DNA of 64,000 nt from Ifrita kowaldi (lineage: Eukaryota; Chordata; Aves; Passeriformes; Cinclosomatidae), in contig VZRS01012065.1 of the NCBI GenBank assembly GCA_013398055.1, positions 1 through 64,000 on the forward strand, in the 5' to 3' direction. The translations under genes and the position numbers were made by a program. The notes beneath the pieces were generated by a model. That model was not told the DNA's origin and made no database searches. It saw only the letters and a list, made by a program, of their open reading frames with translations. Shown in pieces: positions 9,136 through 21,500 of the stretch. Numbering within the stretch: position 1 is the stretch's first letter; every line of letters starts with the position of its first letter.

Positions 9136-12129
9136 GCAGGGTCCCAGGGCATCCTTGGAACTGCACGCTGAATCCATCCAAGATGCTTCCATCAGTGACA
9201 CCACTGCATGGATGTGTGCCCTGTGCTCCCCAACTCACAGCAGGTCATCAGCACTGGGCATTATCTGCTTATCCTCCAGCCACCTGTTGGCTCCGTATGA
9301 GAGCTAACTGTAGAAATTATGTTACTTCTGCATTTCTCAGTGCATTTTTACCCTCGTGTTTTACACAATAATCAGGTGCTTGGACAAGATTTAAAAACAT
9401 TATTTGTTTCCTACGAAAGGATTCATGATGAGTTTTTGAATGCACGCAAGTATTTCTGTTCTCTAGAGAGTGCACCTCCACAGCTTTGATACAGCTTATC
9501 AGCAAACCAAGCTGGAATTTACAACGTTGAAATCAGACAGATTCTTCCACATTATTTCCCATTATTTTTATGCTTATCCAAGGTGTATACTTTATCCACA
9601 TCAAAGCTGAAGGCAAAACTGGACATCTTCTTGCAGAGCTCTGGAACATGCAGAGTTTGCAGTGTTGACTCTCTTTACAGGCTCTCTACAGGCTCTCTTT
9701 TGGCCAGTGCTGGCTGCTGCCGTGCCTGGCAGATCCCAGGCAGGGCTGGGGAGTCCCGCATTCCCACCAGGCAGCCTGCCCTCGGGAGCTGGGATGGTTT
9801 CCTGGGCACGGGCTGTTCGCAGCGATTGGCCTCCGTGCCGTCACATGTTTGATGCTCCCGCATGCAGCGAGAGGTCCTGGCTGCACAGAGTCCTTTGCAT
9901 TGCCCAAGGCACCTTTGCAGCACATGTGCGAGGGTGTGTTCAAACAGCCCTGTGCTCCTGGCCCGGGCTCAGAGCCGGCTGAGCTCAGCCAGCTTGCAAA
10001 CAGGATCTTCCCCAGCCAAGCTGGGAGTCCCAGGACGCTGGGAGCAAGCACTTGGCTGCTGAAGCACAGCTACACAGGCTCCAGCTCACTGCTAGCACAG
10101 CTCACCTAGAGGTGCTACTGCTTACTGCTGCAAGCGTGGAGCCCTGTCACAGATTTTATGGAAAACTTGAATATTTTGTATGTTTTAATACTGGGGGGGA
10201 AAATCTCCTCTTTTTATTTGGACCAATAAAATATAGGGATTGCTTTTTCATCTCCCCATTTTCTCCTTTCTGAGAGAAATTAGATCTTTCTTAGTTTAGA
10301 GGAGAAAAATTCCCTGCACTGAAAGGGAATTGCTCCTTCCTCCTGTAGTGTAGCACAGGGGGACCGCTATGCAGTCAGATACCATTTTACCTGCAGTCTT
10401 CTATGGATTCTCCAGGCAAAGAAAGAAAGGAAAGAGATTTCTAAACTGAAGATAATTTCTTCCCAGGGGAGTGGAACACACAGGTGTAGCGTGTATATCT
10501 CCTTTTTTTTCCCATCACATTTCAGACTATTTCCCAATAGCCTTAAAGGCAGAACAGAAGCAAGAACTCGGCCAAGTATTCCAGCTTCCTGAAGAACTCT
10601 GCCTGCATTTTGGAGCTCTAAAGTCCTGTGCCCAGCACAGGACGATGTGCAGGTCTGGGGTGTAAGCAAAAATGAATGATTAAAACAGACACACACCATT
10701 TTGTAAGCAGCGTCTTGATTTCTGCAGAAAGGGGAATTGCACTTTCTCTCCCTGCAGTGGAAATCAAACACAATTACTTCGATATTGAATCCTGGCATGT
10801 CTATACCCATAAACTTAATCTTTCTTGGTTTGTGTAACATAGGAAAAAATTATCTTTTTCCTTATTCTGCTCAGTGAAATTCATTGTTTTGGTGTTAACA
10901 ATTATTTATTTTCTTCTTGCTAGCCTTGTAGTAGAAAATATAATTGACTGAAACCACAGCAAAGCTTCTGCACAATGCCTATTATCTCACTAAGAAAAAG
11001 GTTTCAAATATGACTTTGCATCTTCACATCACTATGAAGACAGTATTATTCTCCAAATGACCACTATGTTCACAGTGGTCTTAAAAGAAAGCAAATAGAA
11101 ATGAAATACAAAATTATCTCCATTACACTTGGCCAGACAAGAACTGGCTGAAAATAAAGCTGCAAGTAGACAGAGGTGCAGTTTTATTCAGCAACTGGTG
11201 TTAAAGAAAGACTATACATTTGAGATACTAAAATGCCTAGAGAAGTGTCACAACAACTTCACAGTTTTCTCAGAACTAGGTACGACTCATGAATGTTACC
11301 ATCCTGATGGCTATTTCTGAGAAAAAGCCTAGAGATGGTCATAAATAAAGCAAGAGGCTTTAAGAAGACAAAATCAAGTGGGTATGTGGGTGAAAATACA
11401 AATATTCATGGTAGTCACGGCATTGCGTGAGGTAGCTGCTCTCATCAACAGAGGTAACCCTGTCAGTAACTGCAGGTATTTTATTACATTTAAATATGAG
11501 GAATCCACTTTGGCATTACAAATATGGCACTTTCAATAGGAAGGGTACCAGTCAGCTTGTTACTGGAAAAATTCCCTACATCTCTTCATAGATGTTGTCT
11601 GTGATATGCCCCTAAAGTAATACAATCTACAACGCATGAACAACTCCATATGGAATCATAAATTATTTCCACCTGCTTATCAAAAGCCAGCCAGACAGGT
11701 ACATGGTGCTGGTGAAAAGGTCCTGCATTCAGGCAGCTGCTAATACTCGACTACCAGTAACAGATTTTAAACAGCCTGTGGAAAGTTGCTGGAAGCACAG
11801 ATAATGTTCCTATAAATGTTATTAAATCCAAGGCAACTCAAAGCAGAAATTAAAGCTTCTTTAATTTTGCCTTCTCACTCACGGTTCAGATGACTCACAT
11901 GCTACCTACCTTAGTTAAGTGGGCTTCTCTCATGACCCAAGAGCCCAGACAGCTGCTCTGGGTACCCTTACAAGGTACTCATCCTCTGAGTAAGCCTGCA
12001 TATGGCACTGGGTTTCATTTGGCACAGCAGTCATATGTCTCAGGGGTGGTCTGATGCTGCTCAAGCACCAGTATGCCACGACCTTCCTAGAGAGAGCATC
12101 CTGCAAGGAACAGCCCTTCTAGGGGCGAG
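9136..12129. other. Non-coding interval
   Basis: Mixed composition, with a GC-richer part near 9690-10080 and AT-rich DNA after it. The open frame of 157 codons at 10367-10840 (minus strand) has no recognisable domain and lacks supporting splice or codon signals. No RNA gene or repeat family was recognised. Confidence 0.45.
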
Positions 12130-12580
12130 GGCAAACCTCCCTGGACAGGGAGGGATTTCAGCAAGTGTAGAGATTTCTGAGCTACAAGTGATTTCAGCTC
12201 TTGTGATTCAGCTCTTTGTGAAATCCCTCAAGGCTGGCATGGGGACAGAGAGACAGGGAGCCTCGTATGGCAGTTCCACAGAGGTAGCTTTAATTGTCCA
12301 GCAGTCTCTGTGAAGGGAAAGCCAGGGACAGACTCCCCTGATTTCAGGGCAGACCCAGGGCCTTTTTATGGGAAAGGCAGGGGGTGGGGTAGAAACCAGT
12401 TGGCCAACTGGGTACAAGGTATTACCATAAGGAAGCAAGGCATGCTGGGGATGGTTCACTTGCTCACCATAACCTTGAGGTGGGTTGCTTATCTCAGAGT
12501 CCTTATGGCCTGAGGTTTGTGATTTCCAAGAGCGCACAGAGGACTGTTGCGCTAAGAGCTTGCAGCGCTCCGCACATGTG
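12130..12580 (-). mobile_element. Possible LTR of an endogenous retrovirus (tentative)
   Basis: Read on the minus strand it has a TATA-like CCCATAAAAAGGCC (about 12360-12372), followed about 70 bp later by a possible poly(A) signal, ATTAAA (about 12291-12296). The order and spacing fit U3-R-U5 of an LTR. CCTTATGGTAATACCTTGTA and similar segments resemble avian LTR U3 sequence. I could not fix the TG...CA ends or a target-site duplication, so the borders are approximate. It could also be ordinary unique sequence. Confidence 0.35.
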
Positions 12581-13171
12581 AGAATGGGAATCCATGAACT
12601 TTTTGAGTGCTATTGAATATTTCAGGAAGGACATTTCCCCCTTACTACAAACTGCTTAATATTTTCTGGCAAAAGAAGTTTCAGAGGCCATGGTAGAGCA
12701 AAATACATGAAAGAGAAGGCAGAGAGTTTCTAAAATATGTTTTAGCTTACCCCATGCTATGTATTTTGTCCATCATGGCATAAGATAACACAAATGCCAG
12801 TAGAAGTGTTTCATGGCAAATGCAGGTCATTCTTTGGGATTTGAAAGAGGGAATAAAGTAACAAATAACAAGGTAACACATCATTTTTGGTGTTTGGACC
12901 TCATCAATTCATGTGCACTTCTTGAAACAGTGACCTATGGAAACCTGTTTAAGTCACACACAAGGAATTGCACAGAATCCAGTACTTGTCAAACTGAAGA
13001 AGTATTCTGCTTTGTGAAGAATTAACTTTGCCTCTCAAAACCAGATGTGGATCTGCAAAATTACTTGTGGATAAGTTTCTTTCCCTTTCTTTCCCATTAA
13101 TCACAATCTGATTTACATAATTTACTTAAACCAGAACCACTTTTATGGATTCTTAAAAGAGCATGGATAAC

Positions 13172-13408
13172 AGAGGAAGCTTAGACTGAACATTGGGAAG
13201 TGTTTCTTTACCAAGAGGGTGGTCAGCCATTGAAACAGGCTTCATAGGGAGATGATCAACACTCCAAGCTTGTCAGCATATAAGAGGCATTTGGACAATG
13301 CCCTTAAAAACATGCCTTAGCTTTTGGTCAGTCCTGAGTGATCAGGATTAGATGATCCTTTCCCACTGAAATTGTCTATTCTATTTTATTCTATGCTATG
13401 CTATGCTG
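13172..13408 (+). mobile_element. CR1 LINE, 3' fragment
   Basis: Forward-oriented CR1 3' end. It contains TTTCTTTACCAAGAGGGTGG, CATTGAAACAGGCTTCATAG, AGTGATCAGGATTAGATGAT and CCTTTCCCACTGAAATTGTC. It ends in the characteristic short tail repeats TATTCTATTTTATTCTATGC and TATGCTATGC. Confidence 0.88.
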
Positions 13409-16213
13409 AAATGACTGTGGCATTCTGAACATACTTGGAATTCTTTAACTGGACACCACTAGTAAGCGCTGAAAATTTTTTTGTTTACACTAGCATTTAA
13501 TCAGTTTTGATCATTCGTGTTTTCATACCTAAGAGAATATTAAATGAATTTTCGGTGGTGAAACAATATCTCGGTTTTTATTATTCTAAAGTAAAATGGA
13601 TGGTGATATAACAGTCACAATAAACACATCCTCAAAGTAAAATCTTTTCAGTTATGAGGTTACACTTTTGCATTTTGATCACACTTTAAAAACCACAAAG
13701 TTTAAAATTAACTGTAAACTTCGTAAAAAAAAAAAGACAAAATACCACTTAAGAGGTGAGGTTGTTCATTTGGTTTTTGCATGGGTAATAAAGGATCTGA
13801 TGTGAATATTCACTAATACAAACAGAAATTTGTTCCACGGTGTCAGTTAATGTTGAATCAGGCACTAAAAAGGTCACTCAAAATCCCATAGTTGAAAAGG
13901 TGAGTCATTGCAAAAAGGAAGGATTTAGATTCACTTGAGTGAATAAAAAAATGCACACACCATGACCCTTCAGACAATATCCTCTTTTATTTAGATACCA
14001 CAGCATAACTGTGCCTAAAATGGGAAGTATATTGTTGTTGATCTGGAACTGTGGCAATCACTCTTTCATTCATCACATGTATCCAAGCAGTACCTGTATC
14101 TGACTGCAAAGAGAAAGAAAAAAGCAGTATCAGTAAGTGAAATACTGTCCTTGGCTGCCTACAAAAAAAAAATGAAAACCTGATCTGGTTAAATACCTGT
14201 GACTTCATGAGTGACTCAGCTCAGGAACTGCATCTCTTCATTCTCTCACATGGATGAACTTTCTGGGTGAGCTACCTTCTTCCTACCTTCCTGTTTGCCA
14301 GGAAAAGCTCTCATGAATTTATCAATCCTTGTTGTGCTGTTAATGAAGCTATCAGAATAGAAGGGTTGGTTCAAGGCGTAAAAACAGCAGTAGACTGTAC
14401 AGTTCAACCAAGTACCTAAGCATGTGTTAAGAGAAAGTCCTCGTATGATGGGTGCAGGCAACACTGGGCTCATGTTGGCAGTGAAAAAAACTGCATGGAG
14501 AAGTTTGCCTGCTTTACCATAACTCCCAGGCACAAACCAACCTATCTTCAAAGCAGGAAGGCAGGCCACAGCCCTGTGCATCCTGTGTAATTCTCCCTTC
14601 ATGTCAAATGCTAAACATAAAGTCAAGGACAAGTTGTATACATTGTAGTTAGGCATCTGTGAAGATAATTGCAGAGATTACTTCTATCTATTTTCACCCA
14701 CCACAAAGAGGAGTTTCTTTATCAGCCCTTTTGGAGAAAGATGTAAATAATAGAATGTTTATGCTCACTTGATTTAACTCTACATGCTCCCAGTGTTCCA
14801 TCAGCCAGAACATTTAAGGGAACCACAACAAACTGCTAGGAGTAGGAGAACTCAGCAGTGATCTTACATAATTTAGGATTATTTAAGATTCTGGCAGGAT
14901 ACTCCAACTGAGCAAAGCACAGTGTAGGAGCCAAATGAGGAAAGAATCTGGTTCATCCTAGTGTTGAAAGATGGCTGACCTTTGAGCAAATCCACTCATA
15001 GCTGTTATGTACCAGAGCCGGCCTGAAGTAAAAACAACAACAAATGATGCCTGGTGACGACAGCTAAAACCAGAGTCCTAAAACATCTATCTGCTGAGCA
15101 GAGCCAAGCAAAGCATCAGCTCGTGCCTCTGATCACAGGCCACCAAGAAAGAGTAGCAGCATTCCCTGGCACATTCAGGAGATCCCATGGCTATTTTTGA
15201 CAACTACCAGGTGGTGGCCAGCCAGTACATTCTGCAGATGGGCAGATGATCACATCTTGTTGCCAAAAAGCCTTCAGTGATTTACTCTCTTAAAGAGGTC
15301 CACAGTATTTCTAAGCTCTGTCCCAGGCAGCAGCATCTCAGCACAGGGTGAGCTGAGAAAAACCTGTCCAGCAGGTGATTTGTCACTTCAGCTTACTGCT
15401 CAGGAGATAATGCAGATCTTACAGTGTTCTTCCAACCAGCTCAGGGGAGCCCTCAAAGGTACCTGAACCCCCGGAGGAGGATTGCGTCAAGCCCATGAAG
15501 GTGTCTTTGCCACAGGTGAAGTTTGTTTCTGAACACAGACATGCCGTTGTGCAGTGCATCTCAGGCAAATAGTGCAAACATAAATCTGTTCAAATTTGGG
15601 GGGTGCTTTATGGAGAGCTGAAGCCCCTTTGAGTAGCACGCTTCTGTCAGTAGAAAATAAATTGTGTGAATCTTATGCCAACTGAGCATCCCTTTTTAGC
15701 ATTGTCAAACACAATGTCACGTAGGAGGCTGCCAGAGAAGTAGTCAGAAAACAAAAGAAACTGCAAGCCAGAGTCTTGCAAGACTCCAGTGGAAATGGTA
15801 TACATGTCAAATGACATAAGTGTCAACCATGAGTCACTGCTGCCATTTCTCCCTTCCCAGATGAGGGAAATGTATACTCTGTGGTCAAGGCACAGCAGGA
15901 CAGGATGATAGATATTATGCAGTTTGACTCCAGTGCAAATGAGCTGTTAGGGTTTAATAAAAGTATCTCTCTATAATGCACACTACATTTCCATAGCACC
16001 CAATGAAGGACTGGGAGCTGAGTCTTACAGCCAGTGTGAGTTTACCAACATTTCAGTAGCAGAAAGTAATACTCTTGGAAAGCTCTCCTGAACCGCTGCC
16101 CGCATTTGGTAGCTGTGGTGACTAATACAAAGCTGTTGTTTGAGAAACAGCATTAGAACAAGAAAACTGCTTCATTTTCCTCCCTGATTGTAGGCCAAGT
16201 GCCAGCAATGACT

Positions 16214-16265
16214 GACAGCTTGATCTGTCAAACAAGAAAGACAGCTTGATCTGTCGAACAAGAAA
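16214..16265. repeat. Two-copy tandem repeat, 26-bp unit
   Basis: Units 16214-16239 and 16240-16265 both start GACAGCTTGATCTGTC and end ACAAGAAA. They differ at one base (CAA against CGA). Confidence 0.95.
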
Positions 16266-18466
16266 AGTTTGGGTTGGGGGTGTTATTATTTAGACATGAG
16301 AAGGGTGATGCACCTTTGAAAGTGTGTACACATAAAGCATGTCTTTTCATTTTGAGAGCATGGTCTTATATAAAAGGGGCTGCTTAAACTAAGAGCAAAG
16401 TGGGCCAATCCTCAGCCATTGCAGTATTGTGAGCAAAGTTCCAGCAGCTCATGAATGCCAGGAATCCGGCCTATTGTCTGCCTTTCCACCCCACTTTATT
16501 GTCTGTGAAGTTTGCCTTCAGTGTACCCAAGTTTAGTGTACTTCAATACCTCAGTCAACAGAGGGAAGCAGATGGCAAACATTCCCTCCCAGAAGCCTGG
16601 GGTTTCTTTCTGGCATCTTAGTGATATGAGAGGCATCACAGATGCAAACCCTCTGGCCAGCACCACTGTGCTTTGCCATCAGGTTTCCTCTCTTGTCAAG
16701 GCATCACTGCCTCTTAAAAGTCAAAGTGACCTGGTTTGGTTTTGGGACTAGCAGTGTACATGGTTTGAACCTTATCTCGCTTCTTCAACAATTTGTCCAG
16801 AAACAAACACCTGTTAGGAGAAAAACTGCTAACACTGATCCTCCCCTGCTCACCTGGACACCATGCAAGCATGCATGTTGTTACAGGCACACTGTGCCAT
16901 CCCTTGCATGTGATGTGCAGGCTGGGTTATCTCCGAGAATAAAGGAGGAAGTTCAGGGGCCAGGAGGGAGGATTTGTAGTGGTGCCTGAAACTGCTGTTA
17001 TATTTTAGGTGTGCTTGTCTGTCAGCCTGCAGGACTCTGACAGTTCAGTGTGCCTGATGCATTTCACTATTTTCTCATTTTTTAATAACACTTAATTCAA
17101 ACTTATGACTAGTGACTATGTCACCAGAGTTTAACCATAACCTGTCATCTGGAATAGGCATTTGCAGTAGTGCAATGCTTTTGCTCCATAGAGATACCAG
17201 TACAGCTCCAGAACGGAAAGATATTTTCTGACACTAGATTATTTACTGTAAGGGATATCTCAGTGTTCAGTGGCACTGAATTAATTATTTGTCCATTTTG
17301 ACCACGTCAGACTTTATCCCACAAGTTCCAGGAAGAAACAGCAATCTCGGACTGCAGCTGTGATCTCATCCCCCTGAAGACAGCAGGGTGAAACTTCTAA
17401 TTATTACCCATGGTACCAAGTCTCTGCACAGTTTTACTGGTTTGTTTTGGTTTTTTAAAGAAATCTTCTTTCCCTTATGCCATAAATGTTAGAACTAAGC
17501 CCTGACACAGTTGCTGGCCTCAGAGGGAGAAGAAGGAAAACCCAGGAGAATCAGCCCACTGCACCCCAACCTGTAGAAAGCCAGAGACATCAGGACACAA
17601 TACATACTATAAAGTTCTTTGCTGGGACAAAAGCACCCTCATTGCACTCTCATTCTCTTTTAAATCAACAGAGTTGTAAAAGTTATTTCCACAGGCATCT
17701 ATTTTCTCTCTCTCATAAAATTGTATGAAAGCGTTTCCCGAACAGCCCCATTGCTATTGTGCAGCCGACACCCCCGCCCCAAACGGTGCTCCTTCACTCC
17801 CATGGGCCATGCCACTGAATACAGCAATCACTCTGCTGCCTCACAGCCTTCCTCCTCTTCTGAAAGCCAGAGCATAAACCAAAATTGTTCCAAAGACACT
17901 AATCTGTGTTTTCTGTTCACTCCCAAAGAGACACAACTGACCTATTTTCACACGTCCTCCAGAAAAGAGTTTTCCTAGCCACTCTAAGGAGATTTAGCCT
18001 TTCTCTCCTTACAAACGATTGCAAAACAAGTCCTAACAAGTCCTAATTGCCTTTTTTTCCCCCTGACATCATCATGCGAAGACCACTTGCCCAAGGTTAT
18101 AAGGGTTCCTTGTTCGTTCCTTGAATACATCCCTGCCATCACTCCAAGTTAGAAATTGGCCATTTTAAGCAACTGAGCCATGTGTAGGCACAAATGCCCT
18201 GCTGAAGCATCTAGTTATTTATTAGTGCTACACATTTGTCACTGTTCCTGGTACCAGTCAGTAGAAATAGAGAGGCAACAGAAGGGAAGCAAGCAATCAG
18301 TTAGGGGGAAAATAATCTATGGTATTACTTGTGCCCAGAGAAGATGGTAGGAGCACAGCTGTGTCTGCAGAAATTCGGGATCTGGGCCACCTTGTGCAAA
18401 AGGAGTGATGTTTTATTGTCAGCTTCTCATACGGGTAATTACATTCATTTCGTGAACAGAGGCAAC

Positions 18467-18514
18467 TTCAGTCAGAATAAAGGTTCAGAGTTCAGTCAGA
18501 ATAAAGGTTCAGCC
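18467..18514. repeat. Two-copy tandem repeat, 24-bp unit
   Basis: Units 18467-18490 and 18491-18514 share TTCAGTCAGAATAAAGGTTC and differ only in the last bases. Confidence 0.95.
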
Positions 18515-21500
18515 TTATCTGATGGAGATCCTATCTCTTGTGTCCAAGCAAATGATAAGTCACACAGGGCTGGAAACTGCCATGACGTTTCTGACAAGTG
18601 AGGAGGATTGAGGAGACTGTCCTCTCCTTTCACACATGAGCTCCTTTTCTCAATCCTCACCTCTTTCCACAGTCCCAACGAGTTTCCTTTCATGCCTTTA
18701 ACTCCTCCCAAAGCCGCACTCTAAATGCCAGTTTTCACATCCTAGACATTTTTATTACTGCAGATCTTCCACTGGGATCCCAGCTTGCACCTCACAATGT
18801 CCCTACCATGATCCAGTGCCACAATGGCAATCTGTGCCATCTCAACAGTCTTCAGCTGTGCATGCCCCATGATCACACAGAGCCCTCAAGTGGGTATTCT
18901 TCTCCCCTTAAACCCACACTTATCTAGATCTGGTCCACATAAAGATAAGCTATATGTGTTACCTCTTATCTCTCCCTGTTGAAGGGGTCCGTGTAACAAA
19001 TCCAAGACCTTTAGCCCTACTGATAAACCATACACATGATGATTTGAGGCATCATAAGTGAAGCCATGACTTCAAATAATTTATTTAAGACCTAGTACAT
19101 TATACACAAAAGACTGTGTTAGAAATACCATGTTGAGGTTTGAAGTCAAACACACAAAAAAACACATCTAAGGGAAGTATTAATTTTGCCTACAAAACCT
19201 GTTTCATTCCAAATACTGGCTGGATTTCCTTTCTTCAGGGTGTAGTGAAGGGGTTGGGTTGTTGCTGAAATAGCTGAATGTGTTAGGAGACTTTGGAGTA
19301 GAAAATACAGTCCTAGAGTTAAGGGTAAAGTGGGAACTGGATTATTTTTGGTTTTTTGCTTCCATTTGCTCAAGCGCCGTAAGAGACCAGAAAAAGGCTT
19401 CCTAAATGTTCCCTGTGCTGAAACTCTGACATGGGAAGTAACTCAGGCTGATGTGAAGAACTATTGACCCTCTGGGGCTTCCAGAAAATCAAGAGCAGCT
19501 GTGCTTTGAATCCAGAACTGCTGCAGAAGTCCTGAAGAAAAAACCCAACCCAGTTTGAAACACCTCTGCCAAGTAGATCAACTATTTGATTTTCAACTTT
19601 GAGTCCCAACTTCTTACCCGGAATATAGTGGTACACCTCCACAGTACACTGCAAATATCACCTAACTTTGGGGATAGGCAGATGGAGTACTGTTGAGACT
19701 GAAAATCCCTGGGGATGGGGATCTTATTAATAAAAACCTCCTCTTTAGAATCAGGCTTCAGCATAAAAGGGGTCTCAACTTTTCCCCAGTGCCCTACCCA
19801 TTCCCCTGGACTATGCTTCATTCTGCACGTTCTGCGATCTTGGAGCAAAGTCAGGCTAGGTGCTGTGTAGAAGTTTGGTGTACAAAATTATCTTCACCAT
19901 CTCTCCCTGTCCCACAGGATTAACAGCAGTGTTGCAACAGTGCAAATGAGTGAGGAGCAGACACTGTCGCCAAAAATTAAGTCTGAGGTGGCACTAGCCC
20001 CTGGCAAAGTCTTCTCTAGCCTTTTTCAGTCAGTCAGACATTGTTGTTAAGGGAACATTTTTGGGGATGTGTCAAATGCAATCTCATAAAAATCTCCTTT
20101 CTGATGGGAGTTTTAGGTTATAAAAGTTAATGCAATGCAGATAGCTGAGTCGAACAGGCTGTTTCCCAATAGACTCTGATATAAAAAGTATTGCATTATA
20201 TAAAGTTTGAATCACAGCTTTCTCAGCAACTGTTTGGTACAGACTGGGTATCTATCTCGTGAAAGGCAGTGAAAATAGTATAGAGAGAAGACTGCACTTC
20301 CTAGGAGAAGACCTGGCAATAAGATGGGGAGTTTGAACCTTTTTTTTTTCCATTAAAAAATATACAGCCAAAATGAAAGCTAAAGAATAATTTCACTATT
20401 GCTCCCTCTTTATTTAAAAAATGCATAAAGTCAGACTGTCTGGCTAGCACATTATGAGGATATTGGTACAGCTAAAAAAAAAAAAAAAGCACAATGATTT
20501 TTCTACCCGGAAACCTGATGTGTCACTCCTTCAGCTTTGTCCCTGGGGGCAGACCATGGGAATTCCCAGTCTTGGGCCCCTGTGGCTCTCAGCCAGCCCT
20601 GCCATTGAGACTGTGCTTTCAGCCTGGGATGTTGCTGTGCTGCAGGGGCAGAAAATAAGCCTTCAGTCTGTTTCCTGGCAGGATGAGGTCGGGTCTGAGG
20701 GGGCTGTGTAAAGAGTCCCGCAAACCTCTGTCAGCACCATGAAGAAGCAGGGAGCCTTCTTACCTCCCAGGGAGGAGAGAAAAATTAGACAAACTTTGTC
20801 TAAACCAGCAACGACCGAAAGACTTCTAGAGCCCCATAACATATTTTGTTTTAGTTTCTTTCATGGAGTGTCTTACTCATTCAAGGCTCTAACAGCTTCA
20901 TGGCTGGTTGAGGATGGTACGTGGGATTTCAACTGCCTCCTTTGAAACATGGATTTAACAGCTGAGGGAATGACAACCATCTAGCTTCATATCTCCAGTC
21001 ACACCTCTCAGTGTGCTTGGTTGATTTGGTGGCCCAAACCCCAGGACATATTTGTAGCCAAGTGGTAGTTCAGCCCCTGGCTTCATGTGGGAACTGCACC
21101 TGCCCCTTGCTCAGCCCATACTGGTTTATGTGGTGGGAAAGGTCTGTGTTGTAATCCGAAGTACGGAGAGCCAGATTTTGGAAACCTATTGGAAAAGTTT
21201 GTCTTCAAAAGAGCTTCTCTTTCTGCTTGCACTGCATTTACAGCACAACGCTGACTAATGCACCTTCCCCTGCCCACACCAACCTAGTGGATATATGCTG
21301 TTGGCCCACAGGTATGTGCACCATTCGCATCTTTACCTATTCCAGTCCTTAACAGGGTAAAGTTTAATCATTCTTATTCCTGGTGCTATTTTGGGGAAGA
21401 AAAGGAGTCATTCTGTCATTGCGTGCTCCAGAAAACATGAAAGTCTCTAAGGAGCCCAGGCTTCCTGTTACCAATGCCTTAAACTTTGCCCCACCTTTGG

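Noticed and set aside
10367..10840. 157-codon minus-strand frame
   Set aside because: No domain, signal peptide or family resemblance. It is within chance length for AT-rich DNA.
14246..14656. 136-codon minus-strand frame with CACAG just before its ATG and a possible GT donor
   Set aside because: No recognisable domain. Several frames of this length are expected by chance in 64 kb of six-frame DNA.
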